A stretch of DNA of 12,843 nucleotides from an uncultured Collinsella sp. (GTDB lineage Bacteria > Actinomycetota > Coriobacteriia > Coriobacteriales > Coriobacteriaceae): NCBI GenBank assembly GCA_900761995.1, contig CAAFEY010000156.1, positions 1 to 12,843 on the forward strand, written 5' to 3'. Each line of letters opens with the position of its first letter. Within the stretch, counting starts at the first letter, position 1. Below, one piece after another: positions 1-6,292 of the stretch. A model generated the notes under the pieces. The model was given only the letters and a program-made list of their open reading frames with translations. It had not been told where the DNA came from and ran no database searches. The position numbers and the translations under genes are program-made.

Positions 1-288
1 ATCGAAGGGGAGCGGTACGTCGATGACGCGGCTGCACGAGGTGCAGATGATATGCGCATGCGGCTCGATCGTGCGATCGAAGCGGCTGCCGCCCGGCGTC
101 TTGATGGAGAGGATCTCGCCGGCGTCGGCCAAGAGATTGAGATTGCGGTAGACCGTACCGCGGCTGATCTTGTCATCCTGTTCGCGTACGGCGTTGTAGA
201 TTTCGTCGGCGGTGGGATGGTTATAGCTTTGGCGCACAGCGTCAAGAACCAGCTTTCGCTGCCTGGTATTCCTTCTTTGCACCGCCAT
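1..288 (-). CDS. perR: PerR-type Fur-family transcriptional repressor (3' end outside window)
   Basis: Only the first 96 residues are present; the gene continues past the left edge. Family role: a metal-dependent dimeric repressor that senses peroxide by iron-catalysed histidine oxidation. Seen: a winged-helix segment with the recognition stretch SRGTVYRNL (residues 42-50) and a CxxC zinc motif at C82/C85. All five PerR-type regulatory metal ligands appear: H24 (in HPTADEIY), D71 (in SRFD), H77, H79 and D90. Their spacing (D71-H77 6, H77-H79 2, H79-D90 11) matches the Bacillus PerR site as I recall it; the Asp in SRFD is what separates PerR from Fur. The ATG at 288 has AAGAGG-like pairing sequence upstream. 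It lies 61 bases after the acylphosphatase stop and has its own promoter candidate. The second zinc Cys pair expected near the C-terminus is not visible. Family call is sure; PerR rather than Fur or Zur is likely. Confidence 0.87.
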   Translation of the reverse strand, partial: MAVQRRNTRQRKLVLDAVRQSYNHPTADEIYNAVREQDDKISRGTVYRNLNLLADAGEILSIKTPGGSRFDRTIEPHAHIICTSCSRVIDVPLPFD

Positions 289-324
289 GCGCCTCGCCTC
301 TTTTCTATCAACGGTCGTAGGTAA

Positions 325-353
325 ATGATACCGTATTTAGCACACAATACTAA
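325..353 (-). promoter_or_regulatory. Candidate promoter and operator of the perR-like gene
   Basis: On the minus strand, TTAGTA (348-353) and TATCAT (325-330) are separated by exactly 17 bases. The -35 box overlaps the acylphosphatase stop codon, so the regulator can be transcribed on its own. Between and over the boxes lies an imperfect 17-base dyad, TTAG-N9-CTAA (337-353), and ATAC-G-GTAT sits at the -10 side. PerR/Fur proteins bind 7-1-7 dyads of about this size and often repress themselves. Operator function is an inference. Confidence 0.45.
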
Positions 354-760
354 TAACGAGGAATGAAACCGTCTTCATTGGCAAGTGGGGCTCGGGTCTG
401 GGCGTCTGCGAGGCGAAAACGCGTTCCCATGCGCTCGTAGGAGGCATGAAGCGCCTCGAGCTGAGACACGATGTTTGCCGGCGTGCCCTGTAGCTCCATC
501 TCAACCGAGCCGTCTTCCATATTGCGCACCCAGCCGGTGAGGGAACGCGCCTGTGCGAGGTTGGTGTTGGTGAAGCGGAAACCGACGCCCTGGACCTGTC
601 CCTCCCACCGCAGGAAATAGCGCTGCGGGGCGTCTTGAGTGGCCTCGTCGCTTGCGAGCACGGTGAGCCTACGGCGCAGCTCAAGCTCGACGCCAGAGGG
701 TTTTTGGGGTTCGCGGCTGCCGCCGGTGACGCCCGAGAAAAGCTTGTCGAAAAAACCCAT
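350..760 (-). CDS. Acylphosphatase with N-terminal extension
   Basis: A 136-residue protein. Residues about 47-136 form a complete acylphosphatase domain, which hydrolyses carboxyl-phosphate bonds of acyl phosphates in the cytoplasm. Seen: the signature GQVQGVGFR (54-62) with the phosphate-binding Arg at R62, and GWVRNMEDGSVE (76-87) with the catalytic Asn at N80. The family is usually about 90-100 residues; here about 45 extra residues precede the domain, beginning MGFFDKLF and rich in charged residues. The ATG lies only 2 bases after the stop of the oxidoreductase upstream and has no convincing Shine-Dalgarno sequence, so translation is probably coupled to that gene. The pairing with a Gfo/Idh/MocA enzyme has no obvious pathway logic. 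Enzyme family is confident; substrate is unknown. Confidence 0.9.
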   Translation of the reverse strand: MGFFDKLFSGVTGGSREPQKPSGVELELRRRLTVLASDEATQDAPQRYFLRWEGQVQGVGFRFTNTNLAQARSLTGWVRNMEDGSVEMELQGTPANIVSQLEALHASYERMGTRFRLADAQTRAPLANEDGFIPRY

Positions 761-762
761 CG

Positions 763-1869
763 CTATGCCTGCTTGTTAGAGTCAGCGGGGAAGGCGATAC
801 CCGCCTGCTGACGCACGGCATCCATGATGCGCAGTGAGACGAGCGTGACATCGCGGTAGTGGCCAAGCTCGTGACGTCCCGCCGGGGTCTCCCAAATCTC
901 TTCCTTGACGTTATCGATGCCGCCGATGGCGGTGATAAAGTCTGCGAGTTCGTATTCCATGGTGTTGCTCGATTTGGGCAGGTCGAGCACGCGGCCGTTG
1001 TCGCTCTGTTCGCGCGGTGCCTCGGTCGCCGAGCCGCGTACGACGTCGCCGCGATAGTCGATGCGGACGTTGCGGGGCGTGGACAGATGGTCGATCTGGA
1101 TAGTGCCACGCTCGCCTTCGATCTGCGAGGGCAGCAGGTCATTCGTAATTTTGGAGTGCGCGAGCTCGACGGTGATACGGCCACCGCCGTAGCTGGCGAG
1201 GACGGAACCACAGCCATCGATGGGGCCGTGCGTGAGCTGTCGCGTGGTGGGGTCGAGCAGAGTAGCCATGCTCGTAAGGCCGGAGGGCATGCCGAAGATC
1301 TCGACCATGGGCTCGACGGTGTAGACGCCAATATCCATGAGGGAACCCGATGCCATATTGCAGTCGAAGATATTGGTGGCGTGTCCCGCGAGAATCTCGT
1401 TGTAGCGCGAGGAATATTTGCCAAAGCGCAATGAGGCGCGGCGGATGGGGGCGATCTCACCCAGGGCGTCCTCGATGGCGTGGAAAGCGGGGTCATGGAG
1501 GGGGCGCATGGCCTCGAGGGCTACGACGCCCGCCGCCTCGGCTGCGCGAAAGACCTCGAACGCCTGTGCCTCGGTGGCACAAAAAGGCTTTTCGACGATA
1601 ACGTGCTTGCCGCCGGTGATACAGGCGAGCGCCTGCTCGTAGTGGAGCGCATTGGGGCTGCCGATGTAGACGGCGTCGACGTCGGCAGCGGACGCAAGCT
1701 CGTCAAGCGCGGTGAAGTTACGCTCGCCACCATGCTTAGCGGTGAAGGCGGCGCCGCGATCTGCATCGCGCGAGAGCGTGCCCACAAACGCAGCTTGGTC
1801 GTTGGCGTTGACGACCTGGATAAAGTCGTCGGTAATCATGGATGTGCCGATGGTCGCTATACGCAGCAT
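763..1869 (-). CDS. Gfo/Idh/MocA family NAD(P)-dependent oxidoreductase
   Basis: A 368-residue protein of normal family length. These enzymes oxidise or reduce sugars, inositols, dihydrodiols and similar substrates using NAD(P). Seen: an N-terminal Rossmann fold beginning LRIATIGTSMITDDF, where the usual GxGxxG is changed to IGTSMIT; the EKP motif at 93-95, whose Lys is the usual catalytic or cofactor-contacting residue; and a C-terminal alpha/beta domain starting with GSLMDIGVY (176-183; D179 and Y183), as in dihydrodiol dehydrogenase-like members. The ATG at 1869 is preceded by GAGGGGG at good spacing. It is followed 2 bases later by the acylphosphatase, so the two form an operon. Substrate cannot be told from sequence. 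It is only distantly similar to the second family member at 9279-10298. Confidence 0.9.
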   Translation of the reverse strand: MLRIATIGTSMITDDFIQVVNANDQAAFVGTLSRDADRGAAFTAKHGGERNFTALDELASAADVDAVYIGSPNALHYEQALACITGGKHVIVEKPFCATEAQAFEVFRAAEAAGVVALEAMRPLHDPAFHAIEDALGEIAPIRRASLRFGKYSSRYNEILAGHATNIFDCNMASGSLMDIGVYTVEPMVEIFGMPSGLTSMATLLDPTTRQLTHGPIDGCGSVLASYGGGRITVELAHSKITNDLLPSQIEGERGTIQIDHLSTPRNVRIDYRGDVVRGSATEAPREQSDNGRVLDLPKSSNTMEYELADFITAIGGIDNVKEEIWETPAGRHELGHYRDVTLVSLRIMDAVRQQAGIAFPADSNKQA

Positions 1870-1874
1870 GTATC

Positions 1875-1918
1875 CCCCTCGTGCCGTTCGGTTTACAGGA
1901 TGAGTGTAGCGCGAGGGG
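1875..1918 (-). promoter_or_regulatory. Inverted repeat that could cover the oxidoreductase ribosome-binding site
   Basis: On the minus strand CCCCTCG (1918-1912) is complementary to CGAGGGG (1881-1875), the latter containing the Shine-Dalgarno sequence of the oxidoreductase. The arms are 30 bases apart. A TACACT hexamer lies between them, so a transcript from rnhA would carry both arms while one starting in the gap would not. Pairing is seen; function is inferred and weak. Confidence 0.25.
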
Positions 1919-1944
1919 ACAGGAAATAGCGTGCGAAAACGCCG

Positions 1945-2430
1945 TTACAGGTCGCTCTCGTTAAAGCCGGCGTCGATATCGAGGTTGCTGCCGTCGGCCG
2001 CCGTGGTGGCGAGCTCATCGCAGCGCTCGTTGAGCTCGTGGCCGGCGTGGCCCTTAACCCAGATGAACTCAACCTTGTGCTTGCTTTTGGCGGTGAGCAG
2101 GCGCTCCCACAGGTCGCGGTTCTTGACGGGCTGCTTGTTGGCGGTTTTCCAACCGCGCTTTTTCCAGCCGTCGATCCAGTGCTTGTTAAAGGCGTTGACG
2201 ACGTATTGCGAGTCGGAATGGACCTCGACCTCGCAGGGGCGGTTGAGCGCCTCGAGCGCCACGATAACGGCCATGAGCTCCATGCGGTTGTTGGTGGTCT
2301 TGGCGTAGCCGCGCGAAAGCTCGGAGGTGAAGGTCTTGCCGGCGGGGTTGGTGTATTTGAGCACGGCGCCGTAGCCGCCGCGTCCCGGATTTGATCGGGC
2401 CGAGCCGTCGGTATAGATGATGACCTTCAC
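1945..2430 (-). CDS. rnhA: Ribonuclease HI
   Basis: A 161-residue enzyme that cleaves the RNA strand of RNA:DNA hybrids, as in R-loops and Okazaki primers. Seen: YTDGSARSNPGRGG at the N-terminus with D8, NRMELMA with E51, HSDSQYV with D73 and NERCDELA with D138, the four metal-binding carboxylates, plus H128 in VKGHAGH. The basic handle region KHWIDGWKKRGW (83-94) is present, as in E. coli RNase HI. I chose the GTG at 2430 over an in-frame ATG at 2481: AAAGGA sits 5 bases upstream, the family starts just before the first Asp, and a -10-like TACAAT lies inside the longer version. The C-terminus has a short acidic tail, GFNESDL. Confidence 0.96.
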   Translation of the reverse strand: MKVIIYTDGSARSNPGRGGYGAVLKYTNPAGKTFTSELSRGYAKTTNNRMELMAVIVALEALNRPCEVEVHSDSQYVVNAFNKHWIDGWKKRGWKTANKQPVKNRDLWERLLTAKSKHKVEFIWVKGHAGHELNERCDELATTAADGSNLDIDAGFNESDL

Positions 2431-2468
2431 ATGGTTCCTTTCGTTGGGTATGTTTCGTGCGAGTGACC

Positions 2469-2474
2469 ATTGTA
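2469..2474 (-). promoter_or_regulatory. Probable -10 box of rnhA
   Basis: TACAAT on the minus strand, 39 bases before the rnhA GTG, would give a leader of about 30 bases. No good -35 is visible at 16-18 bases; the nearest candidate, TTGCTA, is 20 bases away. It supports the shorter GTG start for rnhA. Confidence 0.35.
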
Positions 2475-2529
2475 GCGCCATGCCGGCCGGGGGCTAGCAA
2501 TCTGCGATTTCTACCCCGTCTTCCGACAG

Positions 2530-3432
2530 TTAGTTGGCATGGATGATGCGGTTGAGCTCATCGAGGTATTGCTGCAAGAGGGGAGAGGGCTTGAGCTCGT
2601 CGTGCATGATATAGCCTACGTGCATCGTTGGGGCGTCTGCTAACGGGATCGATGCCATACCCCATTGCATTTCGTTGGAGAGGACTCCGGTCGACAGGGT
2701 GTAACCGTTCGACGTGATAAGTAAGTTGGTAAGTGTTCCGCGGTCCGAGATTCGTATGTTGCGGTCGCAAGGGATATAGCTAAAAGGTTCCTCGGCGTAA
2801 TAGAAGGAGTTTGAGGTTCCCTGCTCAAAGCTGTAGCGCGTATAGGGCGTGAGATCGGCAAGGGACAGCTGAGGGCGGCGGGCGAGCGGGTGGCGCTCGC
2901 TAACGAAGACGTGGACCGTCGCGTCGAATAGGGGATGGAAGCTTGCGCGGGCATCGGCGAAGGCCTTCTGCAGAACGCGGGCGTTAAAGTCGTCCAGATA
3001 GAGGATGCCGATATCGCTGCGAAACGCGCGGACGTCATCGATGATCTGCGATGTGGTGGTCTCGCGCATGATGAACTCGAACTTGCTGTCGCGGCAGCGC
3101 TCGACTACGTTGACAAAGGCCTCGACCGAAAACGCGTAGTGTTGGGCCGAGATGGCAAGGCGGGCCTGAGGTGTACCGCCGTCCTCGTAGCGGGCCTCGA
3201 GCATGTCGGCCTGCTCTACGACCTGGCGCGCATAGCCCAAAAGCTCGGTGCCGTCGTTGGTGAGTGCAACACCGCGGCTAGAGCGCGTAAAGATTTCGAT
3301 ATGAAGTTCCTGTTCCAGGCTTTTGACGGCGTTGGAGATATTGGACTGTGCGGTATAGAGGCGCTGAGCTGCGGCGTTGATTGAGCCGGACTCTGCCACG
3401 GCGATCAGAAAACGAAGCTGCTGGAGGGTCAT
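2530..3432 (-). CDS. LysR-family transcriptional regulator
   Basis: A 300-residue protein of standard LysR length. Seen: the N-terminal winged helix-turn-helix starting MTLQQLRFLIAVAESGSINA, with AAQRLYTAQSNISNAVKSLE (21-40) as the recognition region, GVALTNDG after it as the wing, a linker helix, then a periplasmic-binding-protein-like effector domain from about residue 90. AAAGGA lies 9 bases before the ATG. It is divergent from the O-acetylhomoserine sulfhydrylase gene, with a 273-base shared intergenic region. LysR proteins commonly control the divergent neighbour, so a role in sulfur amino-acid control is a reasonable inference. No signature identifies CysB, MetR or another named subgroup, and the effector is unknown. 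Confidence 0.93.
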   Translation of the reverse strand: MTLQQLRFLIAVAESGSINAAAQRLYTAQSNISNAVKSLEQELHIEIFTRSSRGVALTNDGTELLGYARQVVEQADMLEARYEDGGTPQARLAISAQHYAFSVEAFVNVVERCRDSKFEFIMRETTTSQIIDDVRAFRSDIGILYLDDFNARVLQKAFADARASFHPLFDATVHVFVSERHPLARRPQLSLADLTPYTRYSFEQGTSNSFYYAEEPFSYIPCDRNIRISDRGTLTNLLITSNGYTLSTGVLSNEMQWGMASIPLADAPTMHVGYIMHDELKPSPLLQQYLDELNRIIHAN

Positions 3433-3448
3433 CGGCGCCCGTCCTTTC

Positions 3449-3458
3449 GATAGCTATC
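3449..3458. promoter_or_regulatory. Perfect 10-base palindrome in the lysR leader
   Basis: GATAGCTATC is perfectly self-complementary and lies 17 bases before the lysR start. It may be part of an autoregulatory site. Palindrome is seen; role is inferred. Confidence 0.25.
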
Positions 3459-3463
3459 TAAAA

Positions 3464-3511
3464 AACCGATAACAGGTTAGCGCTTTTAAGTGATTGACCG
3501 AGGGGAACAAT
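3464..3511. promoter_or_regulatory. Two interrupted dyads, candidate LysR operators
   Basis: AACC-N7-GGTT (3464-3478) has the 15-base interrupted-dyad format usual for LysR sites. ATTG-N11-CAAT (3493-3511) overlaps the -35 box of the divergent sulfhydrylase promoter. The dyad centres (3471 and 3502) are 31 bases apart, close to three helical turns, so a LysR tetramer could contact both on one face. Dyads and spacing are seen; binding is inferred. Confidence 0.35.
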
Positions 3512-3522
3512 GCTCGTACTAT
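3494..3522 (+). promoter_or_regulatory. Promoter of the sulfhydrylase leader and gene
   Basis: TTGACC (3494-3499) and TACTAT (3517-3522) are separated by exactly 17 bases, the best sigma-70-type promoter in the window. It predicts a start near 3529-3530 and a leader RNA of about 176 bases before the sulfhydrylase ATG. Confidence 0.65.
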
Positions 3523-3570
3523 TCAAAACACACAAAGGCGGTAGGTAATTAAGCCAACCACGGAACCGGG

Positions 3571-3675
3571 ATGCGAAAGGAGGCCCGCATATGAATTGCT
3601 TACCAAGACGAATGCCGGGCTCCTGTTTGCGCCCGTTGGCGTGATCAGGAGACAGCAACTTACTTCTCTTTTTTT
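3571..3675 (+). promoter_or_regulatory. Candidate attenuator region with alternative hairpins
   Basis: Several pairings compete in the leader RNA. (a) ATGCG (3571-3575) with CGCAT (3586-3590) displays the AAAGGAGG ribosome site in its loop. (b) GGAGGCCC (3579-3586) with GGGCTCC (3617-3623), 7 pairs with one bulge, hides that site. (c) CTCCTG (3620-3625) with CAGGAG (3646-3651), enclosing the inner stem CGCC-CGTT-GGCG, shares its 5' arm with (b), so (b) and (c) exclude each other. A seven-T run (3669-3675) follows (c) but 17 bases downstream, too far for a classical terminator. No match to a known riboswitch core (SAM, cobalamin or T-box) was recognised by eye. Confidence 0.4.
3591..3644 (+). 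CDS. Putative 17-residue Cys-containing leader peptide
   Basis: ATG at 3591 is preceded by a perfect AAAGGAGG (3576-3583) at 7-base spacing, the best ribosome site in the window. It opens an 18-codon frame encoding MNCLPRRMPGSCLRPLA and ending at TGA (3642-3644). Cys codons are at positions 3 and 12; the second lies inside the 5' arm of hairpin CTCCTG/CAGGAG, and the stop lies just before its 3' arm. A ribosome stalled on or finishing this ORF would therefore choose between the alternative stems. It precedes a gene of sulfur amino-acid synthesis by 61 bases. By analogy with Cys-responsive leader ORFs known in other actinobacteria, it may sense cysteine supply. Translation and sensing are inferred; ordinary Arg and Pro codons are also frequent. 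Confidence 0.5.
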   Translation: MNCLPRRMPGSCLRPLA

Positions 3676-3705
3676 ATTTACTTTTGTTCGATCAAGGAGA
3701 TCATC

Positions 3706-5016
3706 ATGAGCCAGTTCATCAACAATCCCGAGCACACCTTTGGTTTCGATACCCTGCAGTTGCACGTTGGCCAGGAGAGCGCCGATCCTGCATCCGACTC
3801 CCGTGCCGTGCCTATCTACCAGACCACGAGCTATGTGTTCCGCAACTCCCAGCACGCCGCCGACCGCTTTGGTCTTGCCGACGCCGGTAACATCTACGGC
3901 CGTCTGACCAACTCCACCCAGGGCGTCTTCGAGGACCGTATCGCCGCACTCGAGGGTGGCGTGGCAGGTCTTGCCGTCGCCTCTGGCGCTGCTGCCATCA
4001 CCTATACCCTGCAGGCTCTTGCCCAGGCCGGTGACCACGTGGTGGCTCAGAAGACCATTTACGGTGGCTCCTACAACCTGCTGGAGCATACGCTCTCCCA
4101 GTTTGGCGTCGAGACCACGTTTGTCGATGCCCATAACCTGGAAGAGGTCGAGGGTGCCATCAAGGACAACACCACGGTCATCTATCTCGAGACGCTCGGC
4201 AACCCCAACTCCGACATCCCCAACATCGACGCCATCTCCGAGATCGCCAAGAAGCACGGTCTGCCGGTTGTCGTCGACAACACCTTCGGCACCCCGTATC
4301 TGTTCCGTCCGCTGGAGCATGGTGCCAACATCGTCGTCCACTCCGCAACCAAGTTCATCGGCGGCCACGGTACCTCGCTGGGCGGTGTGATCGTCGACGG
4401 CGGTAACTTCGATTGGAAGGCGAGCGGAAAGTACGCCCAGATCGCTGAGCCTAACCCCTCCTACCACGGTGTTTCGTTTGCTGAGGCTGCCGGTCCCGCC
4501 GCCTTCGCAACCTATGTCCGCGCTATCCTGCTGCGTGACGAGGGCGCCTGCATCAGCCCGTTCAACGCCTGGGTCTTGCTCCAGGGCACCGAGACCCTGT
4601 CGCTGCGCGTTGACCGTCATGTCGAGAACACCAAGAAGGTCGTTGAGTTCCTGGCTGGTGACAGCCACGTCGCCAAGGTGAACCACCCGAGCCTGCCTGA
4701 GCACCCCGACCATGAGCTCTATCAGAAGTACTTCCCCCGTGGCGGTGCCTCGATCTTCACCTTTGAGATTAAGGGCGGCCAGGAGGCAGCTTGGAAGTTC
4801 ATCGATCATCTGCAGGTGTTCTCGCTGCTCGCCAACGTGGCCGACGTCAAGTCGCTCGTCGTGCACCCGGCTACCACCACGCACTCCCAGCTCTCTGCCG
4901 AGGAACTCGCCGAGCAGAACATCACGCCCTCCACGATCCGTCTTTCCATCGGTACCGAGAACGCCGAGGATATCATTTGGGATCTGAAGCAGGCCTTCGC
5001 CGCGCTGGACGAGTAA
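3706..5016 (+). CDS. metY: O-acetylhomoserine sulfhydrylase (PLP-dependent)
   Basis: A 436-residue member of the Cys/Met-metabolism PLP enzyme family, typical length for O-acetyl-L-homoserine sulfhydrylase, which makes homocysteine from O-acetylhomoserine and sulfide. Seen: FDTLQLHVGQ near the N-terminus; YGRLTNSTQGVFEDRIAALE (64-83), the substrate loop, with NST in place of the commoner NPT; VVVDNTFGTPY (188-198) with D191 contacting the PLP ring; and SATKFIGGHG (213-222) with K216 as the Schiff-base lysine. AAGGAG lies 6 bases before the ATG, in the loop of a small GATC/GATC stem. It has its own promoter, the leader ORF and attenuator-like RNA upstream, a divergent LysR regulator and a strong terminator downstream, so it is a single-gene unit. 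Cystathionine gamma-synthase or lyase is less likely, being usually about 380-400 residues. Confidence 0.93.
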   Translation: MSQFINNPEHTFGFDTLQLHVGQESADPASDSRAVPIYQTTSYVFRNSQHAADRFGLADAGNIYGRLTNSTQGVFEDRIAALEGGVAGLAVASGAAAITYTLQALAQAGDHVVAQKTIYGGSYNLLEHTLSQFGVETTFVDAHNLEEVEGAIKDNTTVIYLETLGNPNSDIPNIDAISEIAKKHGLPVVVDNTFGTPYLFRPLEHGANIVVHSATKFIGGHGTSLGGVIVDGGNFDWKASGKYAQIAEPNPSYHGVSFAEAAGPAAFATYVRAILLRDEGACISPFNAWVLLQGTETLSLRVDRHVENTKKVVEFLAGDSHVAKVNHPSLPEHPDHELYQKYFPRGGASIFTFEIKGGQEAAWKFIDHLQVFSLLANVADVKSLVVHPATTTHSQLSAEELAEQNITPSTIRLSIGTENAEDIIWDLKQAFAALDE

Positions 5017-5076
5017 GGCGACTTGTGCAAGGACCCCTTGCGACTCGATAGGTATAACTGCATAAAATGCCTGCTC

Positions 5077-5117
5077 AAGGCGCCTGTGCGAACAATGGTT
5101 GCACAGGCGCCTTTTTT
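5077..5117 (+). terminator. Rho-independent terminator of metY
   Basis: A perfect 13-base-pair stem, AAGGCGCCTGTGC (5077-5089) with its complement at 5101-5113, an 11-base loop and a run of six T (5112-5117). It lies 60 bases after the sulfhydrylase stop. Confidence 0.95.
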
Positions 5118-5198
5118 GCATAGAGAGGGTGCAAAAACAGGGTTTTTGACACGCTTTATGCATTCGAGTTGTGGAAAACTCCTGTTGAGAGGATGTGA

Positions 5199-5252
5199 GT
5201 TTTACGCAATTGACGTGCGGCTTTTGAGTAAAACCGCAGGTCGCGATTTACT
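5199..5252 (+). promoter_or_regulatory. Promoter region with inverted repeat upstream of the secreted-protein gene
   Basis: GTTTTAC (5199-5205) and GTAAAAC (5228-5234) form a 7-base inverted repeat with centres 29 bases apart. Inside it, TGCGG-C-TTTT-GAGT-AAAA-CCGCA is a second stem (5217-5239) with one bulge. A weak promoter, TTGAGT (5224-5229) and TTTACT (5247-5252) at 17-base spacing, overlaps it, and a TACTAT hexamer follows at 5258. The overlap of repeat and promoter suggests an operator; the regulator is unknown. Confidence 0.3.
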
Positions 5253-5328
5253 CGGGGTACTATGCAGCGCGATCGAATCACACGCAGCTCAAACGCAGCA
5301 AAAACGCACTACGGAGGTTTCCAGCTAC

Positions 5329-6105
5329 ATGAGGATCGATTCACGAAAACCGAAAGCCGCCGCCCTTTCCGCCGCTCTGACCGTGGCACTTTTGGCGGGT
5401 GCCGGCGCAACTGATGCCCACGCGGCAACACTATCCGATGCGGTCGGATCTACACCGTCCGAGGCGACGCTGGTGCAGCCCGTCGACTACCGCGGCGACG
5501 GTTATGGCTCTATGCAGGAGTGGAACGCCTCGATGGCGGCAAAGCGCGATTCCCTGGAGATGCGCGCGCAGATCATTATGAACATGTATGGCGACTATGC
5601 TACCGATGATGAGCGCGCTGTCTTGCAGGGCTGCATCGACGGTGCGGGTAGCTTGTTGACGATGGAGGAGGTCGACGCCAAGTCGACCGAGCTCGACGAG
5701 CTTCGCACCTCGCTTGAGGTTGCCAAGCACGAGGCGCTCGAGGCTGCGGCTGCCGAAGCCGAGGCTGCTGAGGCCGCTCAGGCTTCGTATTACAATGCCG
5801 GCTACGGCTCGTCTTACGCGTCCGCCGCGTATTACGCCAACGGCTCGGGCCTGACGCGCTCGAGCGGCGTCAATAACTATAACGGCCGCCGCGAGACCTA
5901 TTACAGTAGCAACGTGCTGTATCACCACCGTACGGGCGAGTGGACGCAGGATTCCGAGGGCTTTTGGCGCGATTCCGACGGCTACTACGTCGTTGCTGCG
6001 GGCGATAAGGCCCAGGGCTCCACGTTTACCGGCTCCAAGGGTGAGTGCAAGGTCTATGACTCCGGCTGCGCTGCCGGAACCACCGACTACTACACCGGCT
6101 GGTAA
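5329..6105 (+). CDS. Secreted protein of unknown function with coiled coil and C-terminal aromatic domain
   Basis: A 258-residue protein. I chose ATG 5329, preceded by ACGGAGG at 11 bases, because it opens a clear signal peptide: basic MRIDSRKPK, a hydrophobic core to about residue 27, and probable cleavage after AHA (32|33). An in-frame upstream start at 5023 would translate through the metY terminator. Residues 63-150 are helical, ending in an Ala/Glu-rich coiled coil (EVAKHEALEAAAAEAEAAEA region). Residues 152-185 are a Tyr/Ser/Gly-rich linker. The C-terminal domain (about 186-258) is dense in Tyr, Trp, Asp and Gly (TGEWTQDSEGFWRDSDGYY) and ends VYDSGCAAGTTDYYTGW, with Cys at 240 and 247 able to form a disulfide. 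The ending recalls 3D/double-psi-barrel domains of cell-wall-active secreted proteins, but the similarity is by eye only. Envelope or peptidoglycan role is inferred. Confidence 0.8.
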   Translation: MRIDSRKPKAAALSAALTVALLAGAGATDAHAATLSDAVGSTPSEATLVQPVDYRGDGYGSMQEWNASMAAKRDSLEMRAQIIMNMYGDYATDDERAVLQGCIDGAGSLLTMEEVDAKSTELDELRTSLEVAKHEALEAAAAEAEAAEAAQASYYNAGYGSSYASAAYYANGSGLTRSSGVNNYNGRRETYYSSNVLYHHRTGEWTQDSEGFWRDSDGYYVVAAGDKAQGSTFTGSKGECKVYDSGCAAGTTDYYTGW

Positions 6106-6133
6106 TCTTTTCGGCATCACGGATATTTGGCGG

Positions 6134-6177
6134 ACGGGCGTCTTTACCGAGCTTTTGGGCAACGTAAAGGCGCCCGT
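6134..6177 (+). terminator. Long hairpin after the secreted-protein gene, probable terminator
   Basis: ACGGGCGTCTTTAC (6134-6147) pairs with GTAAAGGCGCCCGT (6164-6177): 14 pairs with one G-U and a 16-base loop. It starts 29 bases after the stop. There is no T tract after it, so termination may be inefficient or need other factors. Confidence 0.6.
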
Positions 6178-6253
6178 TCTGTGCGTGCGCTCGAGTTAAC
6201 AGAGCCCTTACCGTGGCGGTACGCTGCGCAAATGGGCGCGAGGCACACTAGTT

Positions 6254-6278
6254 CATGAGAAATAAGGTCTTTCTCGTG
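6254..6278 (+). promoter_or_regulatory. Hairpin abutting the ribosome site of the small membrane-protein gene
   Basis: CATGAGAAA (6254-6262) pairs with TTTCTCGTG (6270-6278), nine pairs with one G-U and a TAAGGTC loop. Its last base is the first G of the GGAGG ribosome site (6278-6282). It could modulate translation; this is inference. Confidence 0.3.
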
Positions 6279-6292
6279 GAGGAAGTGGTCTT

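Noticed and set aside
3529..3705. Known riboswitch (SAM, cobalamin) or T-box in the metY leader
   Set aside because: None of the core sequences I know for these classes could be found by eye; a covariance-model search would be needed to exclude a divergent one.
3523..5163. 546-codon open frame on the minus strand opposite metY
   Set aside because: It is an antisense shadow of a well-identified enzyme in high-GC codon use; its protein is low-complexity Gly/Val/Asp with no domain, and it also runs through the terminator and promoter.
5023..5328. N-terminal extension of the secreted protein from ATG 5023
   Set aside because: It passes through the metY terminator, and the later ATG opens a clear signal peptide.
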